A stretch of 38,049 bases of DNA from a virus. The translations under genes were made by a program, and so were the position numbers. Every line of letters starts with the position of its first letter. Position 1 is the first letter of the stretch. The notes beneath the pieces are model-generated. The model searched no databases and was not told where the DNA came from. It was given only the letters and a program-made list of their open reading frames with translations. The stretch is taken from positions 1 through 38,049 of the IMG/VR virus record IMGVR_UViG_3300042914_004380; one strand, 5' to 3'. Positions 7,887-16,164 of this stretch are shown piece after piece.

Positions 7887-8533
7887 TGGCACCTAGAGTT
7901 GGCATTCTTCCAGAAGAAGAAAGACTTGCTATTTTTCGTGGAGCCAAACAACTTGGTTTGAATCCCTATGAATTTGGCGCGTTTCTTTCCTTGGAATCCG
8001 GCCCCAACATGGACCCAAACATTGTTGGTGGTGCTGGTGGTCGCCATAAGGGCATGATTCAGTTTGGACAAAACGAACAGCAACTCTATGGGATTACAGG
8101 ACCTCAAACCAGGGCTGGCCAGATGCCTAAAGTCCTTCAATACTTTCAAGATCGTGGCTATAAACCGGGCATGGGTATTGGCCGAGCATACGCCACAGTA
8201 CTTGGCGGCAATCCCAACGTTTCCTTAACGTCTAGGGACGCTTTCGGAACCTCAGTGCAAAGCGCACTTCCTCGCTTTAAAAAAGGCGGAGATCTTTACG
8301 CAAACGCACAACGAGTTTTGGGAGACATTCCAGGTGAGTTATCAACGGTGGCAGCACAACCACCTGTGACACCACCACCTCCTGTTTCGTCAGTACTTGC
8401 TCCAATTCTTGGTACCAACCTTGGGCGCTCTGAGCAAAAGAAAAACCTTTCTCAGCTCTTTATTCAGGAAGCCCTGAATAGCGTCTTACCTGCTCTTGGA
8501 ACCATTCCGACTCTCTTTGGTACCATTCGATAA
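7886..8533 (+). CDS. Lytic-transglycosylase-like virion protein
   Basis: 215 aa from the ATG that overlaps the previous stop (TAATG); a longer frame begins at 7820 but would overlap the previous gene. Residues 10-130 resemble a goose-type/SLT-like fold: helix ILPEEERLAIFRGAKQLGL, then FLSLESG where E37 would be the catalytic Glu, then GRHKGMIQFG, an equivalent of the G.(M/L).Q loop, and the GRAYATVLGGNP segment. The C-terminal third is Pro-rich then helical. It would cut the glycan strand of peptidoglycan. With the M23 gene nearby it probably belongs to the DNA-entry apparatus. Substrate and activity are inferred. Confidence 0.65.
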   Translation: MAPRVGILPEEERLAIFRGAKQLGLNPYEFGAFLSLESGPNMDPNIVGGAGGRHKGMIQFGQNEQQLYGITGPQTRAGQMPKVLQYFQDRGYKPGMGIGRAYATVLGGNPNVSLTSRDAFGTSVQSALPRFKKGGDLYANAQRVLGDIPGELSTVAAQPPVTPPPPVSSVLAPILGTNLGRSEQKKNLSQLFIQEALNSVLPALGTIPTLFGTIR

Positions 8534-8796
8534 TGGCCAGGTTTTCTGATTATTTAGAAGCAGGGTATTTACCAGGTGAAGTGCGGCGCTCTTCTTATGG
8601 AGAAGCGTCGCCTTTTTCTGCGTTAACTTACGAATTATCTAAGCGGTTTAAATTTAAACCCCAGAGTGATGTTGCTGGAAAATACATGAGCGAGTTTAGT
8701 AATCTATACGCCAATCCTGAATTTTTGGCTAACTCTTCAATGCAGTTGCCGGCAGACTTTCTTGGATTTCTTCAAGCATCTCAATCAGCAAGATAG
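8533..8796 (+). CDS. Small virion-region protein
   Basis: 87 aa, TAATG-coupled to the transglycosylase-like gene. Aromatic-rich, with no Cys: YLEAGYLPGEVRRSSYGEAS, then a basic stretch SKRFKFKP, then a helix around residues 50-80. Not recognised. The coupling to its neighbour suggests a role in the same virion substructure. Confidence 0.65.
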   Translation: MARFSDYLEAGYLPGEVRRSSYGEASPFSALTYELSKRFKFKPQSDVAGKYMSEFSNLYANPEFLANSSMQLPADFLGFLQASQSAR

Positions 8797-8798
8797 CC

Positions 8799-8804
8799 TA
8801 TAAT
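8799..8804 (+). promoter_or_regulatory. CCTATAATTATT promoter-like element
   Basis: TATAAT 29 nt upstream of the TTG start at 8828, in a 31-nt gap right after the previous stop. The context CCTATAATT is the same as at 21041-21048. No -35 box is seen. Confidence 0.4.
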
Positions 8805-8827
8805 TATTAAAAACAGCGGTAAAGATT

Positions 8828-9607
8828 TTGAGCTCGACATCCACAAACAAGCAACCCCTTCTTGTAGATCGGCCGTTGTTTGATTCCGTGCGGATTACAA
8901 CGCAAACGGTTGGTAACGCAACAAGTAATACCATCTTTGTCCAAGGTGGTCAGGCTCCGTCCATTCTCGTGGACATGGATGCCGAGTTAGCCGAAGACAA
9001 CAATAATGGTGGCGTGGTTGACTCCATCACCATTGTCCGTAATGACAAATATCGCGACGCAGATTACACCATTAGCTCTGGCACTTCTGGTACTGTCATT
9101 TCCCTGACAAGCGGCCAGCTTGTTTTTATTCAACACACTGGCGTTTTGGGTACAGCCGCGATGAGCGGCTATGGTTATTACACGTATACCGGCGCAAGCA
9201 CGCTGACAGGTGTTAATACCTCTTTAATTTTCTCCGGTGGTACGACTAGCGGCTTTAGTTACAACGGTGCCGCTTATGGCTATCAGCCCGCCGTTACCTT
9301 TGTGTTCTATCACACCCGTGGCACGACCACGCCAATCCCCGGCAGCGGTGATTACCGAGTTCTTTTCTCCAAAACAATTCCCGCGAACAGCGGCCAAGTT
9401 GACTGTGCAGACGCCATGCCTCAACTTGCCTATCCGATGCCACAAGCAGGCAACACAACAGGTTTAGGTACGACAGCTCCTTTACGCAACAAAGGCGTCT
9501 ATCTGGAGCGTGGTGATCGCATTTACGTTGGTGTGTTCCCGGATGGCCCCAATATTTCCGGCTACACCCCAGGTACACACATCTACGCACAAGGCGGATT
9601 CTTCTGA
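8828..9607 (+). CDS. Beta-rich virion structural protein
   Basis: 259 aa, TTG start; no better in-frame ATG exists near the N-terminus, and GGTAAAG lies about 10 nt upstream. Strongly beta: repeated Gly/Thr/Ser strands such as TTQTVGNATSNTIFVQGG and SGTSGTVISLTSGQLVFIQH. It ends with a Gly/Tyr-rich segment (GDRIYVGVFPDGPNISGY). It is reminiscent of phage capsid-decoration or baseplate-like beta proteins, but no family is recognised. Confidence 0.7.
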   Translation: MSSTSTNKQPLLVDRPLFDSVRITTQTVGNATSNTIFVQGGQAPSILVDMDAELAEDNNNGGVVDSITIVRNDKYRDADYTISSGTSGTVISLTSGQLVFIQHTGVLGTAAMSGYGYYTYTGASTLTGVNTSLIFSGGTTSGFSYNGAAYGYQPAVTFVFYHTRGTTTPIPGSGDYRVLFSKTIPANSGQVDCADAMPQLAYPMPQAGNTTGLGTTAPLRNKGVYLERGDRIYVGVFPDGPNISGYTPGTHIYAQGGFF

Positions 9608-9610
9608 TTT

Positions 9611-11173
9611 ATGGCTAAACAGAGTGGAAGCTCTTTTGGCAATTTTCAAAAAGCAAAGAAATTTGATCCTCGGCCAGTAAAGCCGATTACTACAGAATTT
9701 TCCAAAGGATCAGTTCCCGACTCCCTATATACGATTAATCGTGAATCTGCATGGTCACGTTGGCGACGTGGCTATGAGATAGCAACTGCTTGTTTTTATG
9801 ATAATTCTTACGATTATCCTTTTGTGTATGCGGTTCCCGTGCCAAGCGGAACCCCTTCAACCACTGGAAACCCACCGAAAATTCCGGGTGTTTTCAAAGG
9901 ATTTCCAACAACCAATAAAGAATTTGGCATGCATTGGGCTGGGGTTCGCACTGCGGGCAGCCTACGTTTTGACAACGTAAATGATAGTTCTGGAGTAACC
10001 GCTTCCATTGCTTCTGTTACAGAAGATTCAGAATATTGGTATGTACGGCTTTCTGGAAGCTGGAGTGTTTCAAATCCACTACCCCCACCGCTTTACGTTG
10101 CAATTCCAGGCGTGCCAGGTGGATTGAAAGCAATTAATGGCGAGATCTTAGAAGATAGAATCATCACTCAAGGCGGCGTTCCAGTCACTCGCGACACAAT
10201 TGACCCCAATACGCAAACACGTTATGGATATGTTCAAGCAGTTTTAGTTGATACGAATCCCTTTACTGGAGTTTTAAAACTTCGCAAAGCAGGATCAGTG
10301 GAAGCAACACCTGATCGCACGTTGGTTACTCCTGCAACCAGGCCTCCAAACGTAGGGCGTTTCTTTATGACGGGAACGCGTTATTGTTGTTCTTGTCAGG
10401 ATTTCACGCGTCGAGACTACGCGTTTATGACCTCGTTAAACAAAGTTTCAGAGTCATTGCGTGACAAGTTTCCACTTACTAGCCTTTCGTCTCTAAAACC
10501 AGGAAGATATGAGGTAATGACGGTCAGTGGACAGGTAAACAATAATGCAATGACAAATGCACAAACAAATCGAGATATGCGTATTATTTCGCCGTCGCCA
10601 CAATACAACGTGCCCCCAACCGTTACTTCAACAACTTCAACAAAGCCTGGTGCCACCAGGGAAAATGCAGGGGTTTTTAGGGATTTTGGTGCGATGTATA
10701 TACGCAGTACAGCAAACCCTTCTCTCCCTGGATCAAGGGCAGAAGGCATGCCTTCTTACCAAGATTATTCGAGCTCAGGAAATGTTATTACCTCGTTAAC
10801 TGATACGTGGACGCCACTGCTTGACGAGATTCGTTATTGCAAACATATTTATGCAATGAAATATGAAGAAGGTGTGTTCCCTCCCGAGCCCTCTGATTTT
10901 CCAGTGGGAATCGAAAGCATGGCTGCTTGGGAACAAAAATTAGTTGATGAAACAGAAAAGGATCAAACAGAGGCCAGAGCGGCAAATTTACAGCGAAGTT
11001 CTTTGTCAACAATGGACGTTCCTCCTTACAATTGCCAAGCACCAATGATGATGCCTATGATGCAAAAACTGTTTAACATTCCTTCTAATTTTGTAAAAAT
11101 GGCTGGTTTTACAATGATTGATAAGAACGGCAAAACATATGTTCCAGCATCTGGTGGTACGCCAAGTGTGTAA
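9611..11173 (+). CDS. Large structural protein with conserved Cys cluster
   Basis: 520 aa. After a basic start (MAKQSGSSFGNFQKAKKFDP) there is a beta-rich part at 60-230, with Pro-rich loops GTPSTTGNPPKIPGVF and SNPLPPPLYVAIPGVPGG. A cluster RYCCSCQDFTRRDYAFM lies at about 257-273. The rest is mixed, with helix and Met-rich segments (APMMMPMMQKLFNIP) near the end. The CC-C cluster could bind a metal. Its place among virion genes makes it a structural or tail-tip protein candidate. No family is recognised. It starts 4 nt after the previous stop. Confidence 0.7.
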   Translation: MAKQSGSSFGNFQKAKKFDPRPVKPITTEFSKGSVPDSLYTINRESAWSRWRRGYEIATACFYDNSYDYPFVYAVPVPSGTPSTTGNPPKIPGVFKGFPTTNKEFGMHWAGVRTAGSLRFDNVNDSSGVTASIASVTEDSEYWYVRLSGSWSVSNPLPPPLYVAIPGVPGGLKAINGEILEDRIITQGGVPVTRDTIDPNTQTRYGYVQAVLVDTNPFTGVLKLRKAGSVEATPDRTLVTPATRPPNVGRFFMTGTRYCCSCQDFTRRDYAFMTSLNKVSESLRDKFPLTSLSSLKPGRYEVMTVSGQVNNNAMTNAQTNRDMRIISPSPQYNVPPTVTSTTSTKPGATRENAGVFRDFGAMYIRSTANPSLPGSRAEGMPSYQDYSSSGNVITSLTDTWTPLLDEIRYCKHIYAMKYEEGVFPPEPSDFPVGIESMAAWEQKLVDETEKDQTEARAANLQRSSLSTMDVPPYNCQAPMMMPMMQKLFNIPSNFVKMAGFTMIDKNGKTYVPASGGTPSV

Positions 11174-11175
11174 CA

Positions 11176-11397
11176 ATGCCTGAATTTGGAGACGTTGTTG
11201 ATTCAAATTTTATTTATTCTGAGCAACAAATCTCAGGGCGAATTTATGGTGACAGTACGGTTTCTTACGAAGGTATTCCAACTGTTTATCACGTTGGTGA
11301 TGTTGTCCATCTTCCCTATGCTTCTGGGGAGTTATCGACCATGGAGGCAATCGGCCTTGCGTGGGCAGCCTTTGCAAGCGGTGTCAACCCAGCTTAA
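11176..11397 (+). CDS. Small acidic hypothetical protein
   Basis: 73 aa, ATG 3 nt after the previous stop. Beta-rich N-terminus (GDVVDSNFIYSEQQISGRIY), then YHVGDVVHLPYASGE, ending in a hydrophobic helix MEAIGLAWAAFASGVNPA. The frame at 11186-11407 on the same strand is a shadow. Close coupling to the 520-aa gene suggests a partner of that protein. Function unknown. Confidence 0.6.
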   Translation: MPEFGDVVDSNFIYSEQQISGRIYGDSTVSYEGIPTVYHVGDVVHLPYASGELSTMEAIGLAWAAFASGVNPA

Positions 11398-11505
11398 TAT
11401 ATTGTAAAATTAAATGGAGTCACCTAAGACTCATTAAGATTTCTTTTATCTCTTGCGTGTGGACCCCGCGCATTTATATGGTGCGGTCAACCACTCGTCA
11501 TAGTC

Positions 11506-11925
11506 ATGACTCACCAACCGCCAGTGGATCAGCGGATTGTGGACGAGTACTTCCAGCTGATCTCCAATCCAAAAACTAAAGACGTAGCTTGGCTCTACGG
11601 CATGGTTGCTACCTATGGTCTAAAGCCAGAAGAATTGATGGGCTTCTCTTGGGGGACCGACGCCACAATTCTAATTTCTTCCAAAAAACGTCCTATTAAA
11701 CCTTTGCATCCGCAATGGGTTATTTTGTTTTCATTAAAGAAAAAGCAGCCCCGCAATCTGCAGAGCTGCTGGAATCCCCTTGAAATTTCCCTTTACAAGG
11801 CCATTTCTTATCAGCAAATTCGTTTGAATATTACTGATTTGTTACTGGCCTATCGCATACGCAAAACCAATTGCAAACCTGTCAAGCGGCTGCAAGCATC
11901 TTCTGTTTTTGCAGGTGCTTTCTGA
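11506..11925 (+). CDS. Truncated tyrosine-recombinase-like protein
   Basis: 139 aa. Residues 25-90 resemble the start of a tyrosine recombinase catalytic domain: KDVAWLYGMVATYGLKPEEL, then GFSWG, then a beta-hairpin ILISSKKRPIKPLHPQW. In active enzymes the first catalytic Arg sits in the GLRxxEL position; here it is Lys, and no H-x-x-R...Y region follows before the stop. It therefore looks like an inactive remnant, or a domesticated N-terminal piece. Its 3' end overlaps the opposite-strand HTH gene by 44 nt. A weak sigma-70-like pair (TTGCGT at 11453 and TATGGT at 11477, 18-nt spacer) lies upstream. The assignment is from pattern only. Confidence 0.5.
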   Translation: MTHQPPVDQRIVDEYFQLISNPKTKDVAWLYGMVATYGLKPEELMGFSWGTDATILISSKKRPIKPLHPQWVILFSLKKKQPRNLQSCWNPLEISLYKAISYQQIRLNITDLLLAYRIRKTNCKPVKRLQASSVFAGAF

Positions 11926-12097
11926 CGGCGGTTACGTTCCAGCGATAGCTGTCCCGTGAACGGGTCTCCGGGAAGGCAGCGAAATGCGGCCCTAACTTCA
12001 GGGTGCCGTCATCGCGGTACTTGAAGAGAGTCTTGCGGTCAAGCCCCAAGAGCTCTTCTGCCTTTTGGACGGAGACCCATCCAGTATTTTTGGTCAT
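11882..12097 (-). CDS. Small HTH protein, excisionase-like
   Basis: 71 aa from the ATG at 12097; a TTG at 12133 would add 12 residues. Residues 5-35 form a winged-HTH start of the MerR/Xis kind: GWVSVQKAEELLGLDRKTLFKYRDDG, followed by basic residues and a C-terminal KHLQKQK helix. Proteins like this bind DNA sites as excisionases or small regulators. It lies convergent to the integrase-like remnant, which would fit a leftover integration module, although no attachment site is identified. It is the only - strand gene before 17150. Confidence 0.6.
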   Translation of the reverse strand: MTKNTGWVSVQKAEELLGLDRKTLFKYRDDGTLKLGPHFAAFPETRSRDSYRWNVTAVRKHLQKQKMLAAA

Positions 12098-12234
12098 GGC
12101 GCGGAAAAACGCGTACTCATACACCGTACCCAAAAAGACGCAGGCGTCAAGAGCCTTAACAAATTTTTTGGCTTTATGTTGCTTCTTGATACAAGATAGG
12201 AGAAATTAAAATAAGATAACGGCAACCAAAGAGT

Positions 12235-12603
12235 ATGTTCAATAGTGAACAGGATCCCCTCGCCCTGCTCATTGAATTAACTCCAAAGCTAGCAAAGAAA
12301 CGTTATCGACAATCTATTTACGACGCCTGGGATTGCAAATGTGGTTATTGCGGAGAAGAAGCTACGTCCTTGGATCATATTATACCCCGCTTTCGTTCTG
12401 GCTCAAGCAATAGAAATAATTTGATCCCCGCTTGTCGTCGTTGTAACACAAATAAAGCAAGCGCGAAGATGGAAGAGTGGTATCGCCAACAATCTTATTT
12501 CACGGAAGAAAAGTACACCCGTATTAAAGCCTGGATGTCACAAGATGTGATTGACATTTTTTTGTATACTGTGTGTGATAACGCAATAACAGCGGCTAGT
12601 TAA
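12235..12603 (+). CDS. HNH endonuclease
   Basis: 122 aa with a classic HNH domain at residues 34-75: C36-GYC39 zinc knuckle, SLDHIIPR (H48 as metal/general-base His), GSSNRNNLIPACRRC (N63 and the second Cys pair C67/C70), NTNK. All four zinc Cys and the key His/Asn are present, so it should be active. HNH proteins near phage structural or packaging genes often assist terminase or spread as free-standing homing endonucleases. Which applies here cannot be told. Coupled to the next gene by TAATG. Confidence 0.85.
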   Translation: MFNSEQDPLALLIELTPKLAKKRYRQSIYDAWDCKCGYCGEEATSLDHIIPRFRSGSSNRNNLIPACRRCNTNKASAKMEEWYRQQSYFTEEKYTRIKAWMSQDVIDIFLYTVCDNAITAAS

Positions 12604-13070
12604 TGTCCTTCGCTGAATGGCTTGTTGATACAGCCCCTGCAATGAAAGGGGCTCAGCTTGCAGCTGGTAATAACAAGGATGCTTTGGATTATTTAATACA
12701 ACTTGGCTACTGTTGTCGCATCATTGATAACGTTTACGACCAAGACCGAAGGTATGACAACCAAGACTTAATGGATGTTTTCGAGCTTTTATTTACTCGG
12801 ATACCGAGCAATCCGTTTTACCAAGAAAATATTAAAACACTACAGCCGTTTCAAACACTGGGTTGGTGCGCATGGCAACAGGCCAACCACCTTTGCAAAG
12901 GCACCAATACTGAACGCATTTATGCTCATGTTTACCGAGAGTTAATACATGAACTCTATCCAGCGGTGGCTTTGTTAACCCAAGGGTATGATGAAATGAT
13001 TGAAGTCCGTAAGTTTACTGAAACTTACCTTGTAGAAAAACACAGCTGGGAAAAATCCCTTCAAAAATAA
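12603..13070 (+). CDS. Helical hypothetical protein
   Basis: 155 aa, mostly alpha helix, rich in Tyr, Asp and Gln (for example DALDYLIQLGYCCRIIDNVYDQ). A conserved-looking QTLGWCAWQQANHLC block with two Trp and two Cys lies in the middle. Head and tail are both TAATG-coupled to neighbours. Not recognised. Confidence 0.65.
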   Translation: MSFAEWLVDTAPAMKGAQLAAGNNKDALDYLIQLGYCCRIIDNVYDQDRRYDNQDLMDVFELLFTRIPSNPFYQENIKTLQPFQTLGWCAWQQANHLCKGTNTERIYAHVYRELIHELYPAVALLTQGYDEMIEVRKFTETYLVEKHSWEKSLQK

Positions 13071-15634
13071 TGGGCATTTATTACGAGCCTGCTTCCAGAA
13101 AGTGGAAAGTCACATACGAAAAAACCGATAATCCCACCAATTTAAAAACTGATTATCCTGAGTCTTATAACTATTCTGTTAAGACTAGTGATAGATGCGA
13201 TGTAAGGGACTTTTGGGGTAGTTGCGTCGGAAGGGACGAGTATCAAACACGAAGCGCACCCCTTCCCGATAATATTCGTGTTAACGAATTAAATAGAAAA
13301 GAAAACGCAAGTAACGCTGCAATTAACCAAACCAATACATATAAAAACCAAGCGTACGACACTACTATTGCTACTGCAAATTCAACTCGTGGTGGTGATT
13401 ACACAATCCAACGCCAGGTACTAATAAACATCGGCAACGTTGATCCCGCGTTAAAGAAAGATTTAGAAGAGCAGTATAAAACGTTTTATAGGACAGAAAA
13501 ATTACAAACCTGGGACACAAACCTGGGAGCTAAACCTTTGTATGGAGCTTTTGATCCTAAATATTACAAACAAACAAACCCGCAGGTAGAAGAAGCGTGG
13601 AAAAATGCGGTCGCCAATGACGATATTGACGTTACGGAAAGATACGGCGAAAATGGATATTATCTTCAGCATTACACGACTCAAGGCAAAGCAGCTGGGT
13701 TGCGCGGCAACGCTCCGGAAGCCACTTCCGCTGCTACTTCGTATGTAGAAAAAAAACCAACAGATGCAGACCTTCAAGCTGTTCGCGCCTTGCAATTAGG
13801 CGTGGACACACAAACACAAACAGATCGCTTGTTGAACGTTCCAAAGATTGCTGAAGAGTGGAATAAAGCTAAAAACGGTGACCCTTATTGGGACGACCTT
13901 GCAAAAAAGAATTATTTGGATGTCAATAACAAGGATGATTTTGCCGCATTATTCCGCCTTTCCCAAAGACCAGAAGACAAACAAATTTCTTTCAACTACA
14001 ACGCCAATGCCGGTTATGGCATCACAGAATTAGAAGATGCACTCAATCAAGCAGTTGGCGAGAAAGCGCAGGTTGATGTGAAAAAATTCGGCGCTTTAGC
14101 CCAAAACGTCTTGAAGGATACTATTGCTGAAATTACAAAAGCAAAACAAAAAGAGCAAATGCTCGATTTGATGAGAGGCTTTAGTGGCTTTAGTGAAATC
14201 ATGGATATTAATCAAACACTGTCCGATTCAATACTTGGTGATAGTGGGGTTGGGGGAGTACTCTCTTTTACGTCTGCAGGTAAAGCTGAAGAATCATTGC
14301 TTAAAAACCTCCGGGGAATCACTGGCGTTCAAAATAACGCAACATACAATTGGCAACAATGGTTTGATAGCACGCTTAAGGAGAAATACTCAAAGGCGCA
14401 AAAGCTTGGTTATACAACAGGCGAAGTTCAGCAAATGCTCGACATCGATGCAAATTTTGCTAAAGAATTTATTGAAAAATATCTTCAACCGCGCTTTGAT
14501 GAATCTCGTTCAATGAATGAATTTGTTGAGTATTTAGATGTTCGCCAAGAAGAGCAAAACCCCTTTCAAACACAAGATATTGTAAACGCTGCTAAGCTTA
14601 CTGCAGATTTGCGCTCTAAAGCATACTTAGATAGTATCAGTAAAACACCGGATCGTTATTTTAACTCTGAGTTCTACTTTAATCCCTCTGGAAACACAGC
14701 AAAAGCAACTGCGTACGCTGATCAAGCAAACACGGTTAATTCAGACTGGGAAACAGCTAAAAAAGGAGATACTTATTGGGCTCAGCAAGCATATCGATTT
14801 GGAATTGATTTAAACAATAAAGAACAATTTGCTCGCATGCATTTCCAGGTTAAAGGTCAAAGTAGAGGCTACGATTCCGCTGACGACATTCTAAATTCCT
14901 CTAAAGTTACAGATCAAATTTATAAAGATATACTTCCAGCCTTGAAAGAAGAGGCTTTAAAGCAAGGATCTGTTTTTGGTCAATTTATTACACCAGATGA
15001 ATTTGCCGACCAAATGCTTGCGGGTTTAGATCCGAATGATAAAGGCACATGGGACGAAGTTTTAAAACGATATGGTTTAACAGACTTCAAAGGAACCGTC
15101 GAAGAATTAAAAGAATATATTAAGAACACTCTCCGCACTGGAACGGCAGAAGAAATTAGATCTGAAATTAAATACTTAAACGAAAAAAGGCAAAAACCCA
15201 CCCAAGAAATACTTGGTTTGACATATATTGAAAGACCGGAAGATTATAAAGATGAGATGTCTAAACCACAAACTGAACTATTTAAAACATTCCAAAGTGC
15301 TGGTTACCAAGGTACAGAAGATGAGTTTTACCAAAAGTTTTTCCCTGATTTAGATCGATCAGAACAAACATTATTAACAAAGGCTGGATCCAACGAAGCG
15401 CTTAAAACTTATGGCTTGGACTTAAGTGATCCCTTTGCATCCCTTGGTACAATTGAAAGCTTTTTTGATGAGCCAAAACCAACGACAACCTCTAAAACTA
15501 CAACGTCTTCCTCTGATTTGGATAGTTACTTTAAACTAGGATTAGGCACAGACGATGAAGAAGAAGGTTACCAGAAATCAAAATCTGGTCAACAAATTCT
15601 TGGTGAATTTACTTCAATGTTCAAAGGTTTCTAA
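13070..15634 (+). CDS. Large internal virion protein candidate with duplicated segment
   Basis: 854 aa, highly charged (Lys/Asp/Glu), Gln/Asn-rich and largely helical. Residues 170-220 read FDPKYYKQTNPQVEEAW ... HYTTQGKAAGLRGN, matching the FD..YY..NPDV...HY...G...GR motif found in many secreted and adhesin proteins. A segment recurs twice: EEWNKAKNGDPYWDDLA..NYLDVNNKDDFA (about 260-300) and SDWETAKKGDTYWAQQA..GIDLNNKEQFA (about 560-600), each followed by a helical stretch. The tail is Thr/Ser-rich and acidic. Position and size suggest an internal, tail-tube-filling or ejected protein; it might play the tape-measure role although no long coiled coil is evident. TAATG junctions on both sides. 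Confidence 0.65.
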   Translation: MGIYYEPASRKWKVTYEKTDNPTNLKTDYPESYNYSVKTSDRCDVRDFWGSCVGRDEYQTRSAPLPDNIRVNELNRKENASNAAINQTNTYKNQAYDTTIATANSTRGGDYTIQRQVLINIGNVDPALKKDLEEQYKTFYRTEKLQTWDTNLGAKPLYGAFDPKYYKQTNPQVEEAWKNAVANDDIDVTERYGENGYYLQHYTTQGKAAGLRGNAPEATSAATSYVEKKPTDADLQAVRALQLGVDTQTQTDRLLNVPKIAEEWNKAKNGDPYWDDLAKKNYLDVNNKDDFAALFRLSQRPEDKQISFNYNANAGYGITELEDALNQAVGEKAQVDVKKFGALAQNVLKDTIAEITKAKQKEQMLDLMRGFSGFSEIMDINQTLSDSILGDSGVGGVLSFTSAGKAEESLLKNLRGITGVQNNATYNWQQWFDSTLKEKYSKAQKLGYTTGEVQQMLDIDANFAKEFIEKYLQPRFDESRSMNEFVEYLDVRQEEQNPFQTQDIVNAAKLTADLRSKAYLDSISKTPDRYFNSEFYFNPSGNTAKATAYADQANTVNSDWETAKKGDTYWAQQAYRFGIDLNNKEQFARMHFQVKGQSRGYDSADDILNSSKVTDQIYKDILPALKEEALKQGSVFGQFITPDEFADQMLAGLDPNDKGTWDEVLKRYGLTDFKGTVEELKEYIKNTLRTGTAEEIRSEIKYLNEKRQKPTQEILGLTYIERPEDYKDEMSKPQTELFKTFQSAGYQGTEDEFYQKFFPDLDRSEQTLLTKAGSNEALKTYGLDLSDPFASLGTIESFFDEPKPTTTSKTTTSSSDLDSYFKLGLGTDDEEEGYQKSKSGQQILGEFTSMFKGF

Positions 15635-15933
15635 TGTCTGAAAAACGCAAAAAAGCAGCATCTGCAGCTAAGCTTGCAAAAGATAAGATGGCGTGCAACA
15701 AGCCCAAGCGCACCCCTGGGCACCCCACAAAATCACATGTGGTTAAAGCTTGTAAGGGCGGGGAGGAAAAAATTATTCGATTCGGCCAGCAAGGCGTGGA
15801 AGGCGCCGGCAAAAACCCTAAAACAGAGAAAGACAAGGCGAGAAGGCGTTCTTATTACGCTCGCCACAATGCCCAAGACGCTAACCCTGACATCATGTCG
15901 GCTAGATATTGGTCTCATCGTGTAAAGTGGTGA
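15634..15933 (+). CDS. Small basic conserved phage protein
   Basis: 99 aa, Lys/Arg-rich, with signature blocks KSHVVKACKGGEEKIIRFGQQGVEGAG, KARRRSYYARHNAQ and DIMSARYWSHRVKW. I recognise this pattern from conserved small proteins of T4-like cyanophages and related marine phages, where the function is unknown. The charge suggests DNA or RNA contact, possibly packaged with the genome. Coupled by TAATG to the 854-aa gene. Confidence 0.8.
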   Translation: MSEKRKKAASAAKLAKDKMACNKPKRTPGHPTKSHVVKACKGGEEKIIRFGQQGVEGAGKNPKTEKDKARRRSYYARHNAQDANPDIMSARYWSHRVKW

Positions 15934-15977
15934 CAACGAATTTTTGATGTAGCATACGCAAGCCACATTTCAATACC

Positions 15978-16100
15978 ATGGCAAAACCAAAGAGCAGCTC
16001 TTCAGTCAAACTTGAGTCCAAGCCTAAGAAGACTCGCCAAGGACGTTCTGTAAACACTAAACTAAAGCCTGGCAAAAAAGCTTATCGTGGCCAGGGCTAA
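15978..16100 (+). CDS. Very small basic protein
   Basis: 40 aa (MAKPKSSSSVKLESKPKKTR ... KAYRGQG). About a third of residues are Lys/Arg. ATG 44 nt after the previous stop. It resembles short basic proteins with KPKKTRQG...KAYRGQG cores conserved in cyanophages, of unknown function. Too short for ordinary gene callers but its composition and pattern support it. Confidence 0.65.
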   Translation: MAKPKSSSSVKLESKPKKTRQGRSVNTKLKPGKKAYRGQG

Positions 16101-16142
16101 CCGAAACACAGTCGTTAGAGTTCTTGAGAATTGTGTATGATT

Positions 16143-16164
16143 GGGGGTAATAATAGTCACCCCC
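16143..16164 (+). promoter_or_regulatory. Hairpin directly abutting the lysozyme ATG
   Basis: GGGGGT (16143-16148) pairs with ACCCCC (16159-16164) across a 10-nt AT-rich loop, and the ATG follows at 16165. A stem ending at the start codon could hide the translation start and delay lysozyme synthesis. An in-frame TTG at 16141 would place the stem inside the gene instead. Confidence 0.45.

Noticed and set aside
16123-16141. Sigma-70 promoter before the lysozyme (TTGAGA and TATGAT)
   Set aside because: The two boxes are only about 7 nt apart instead of about 17.
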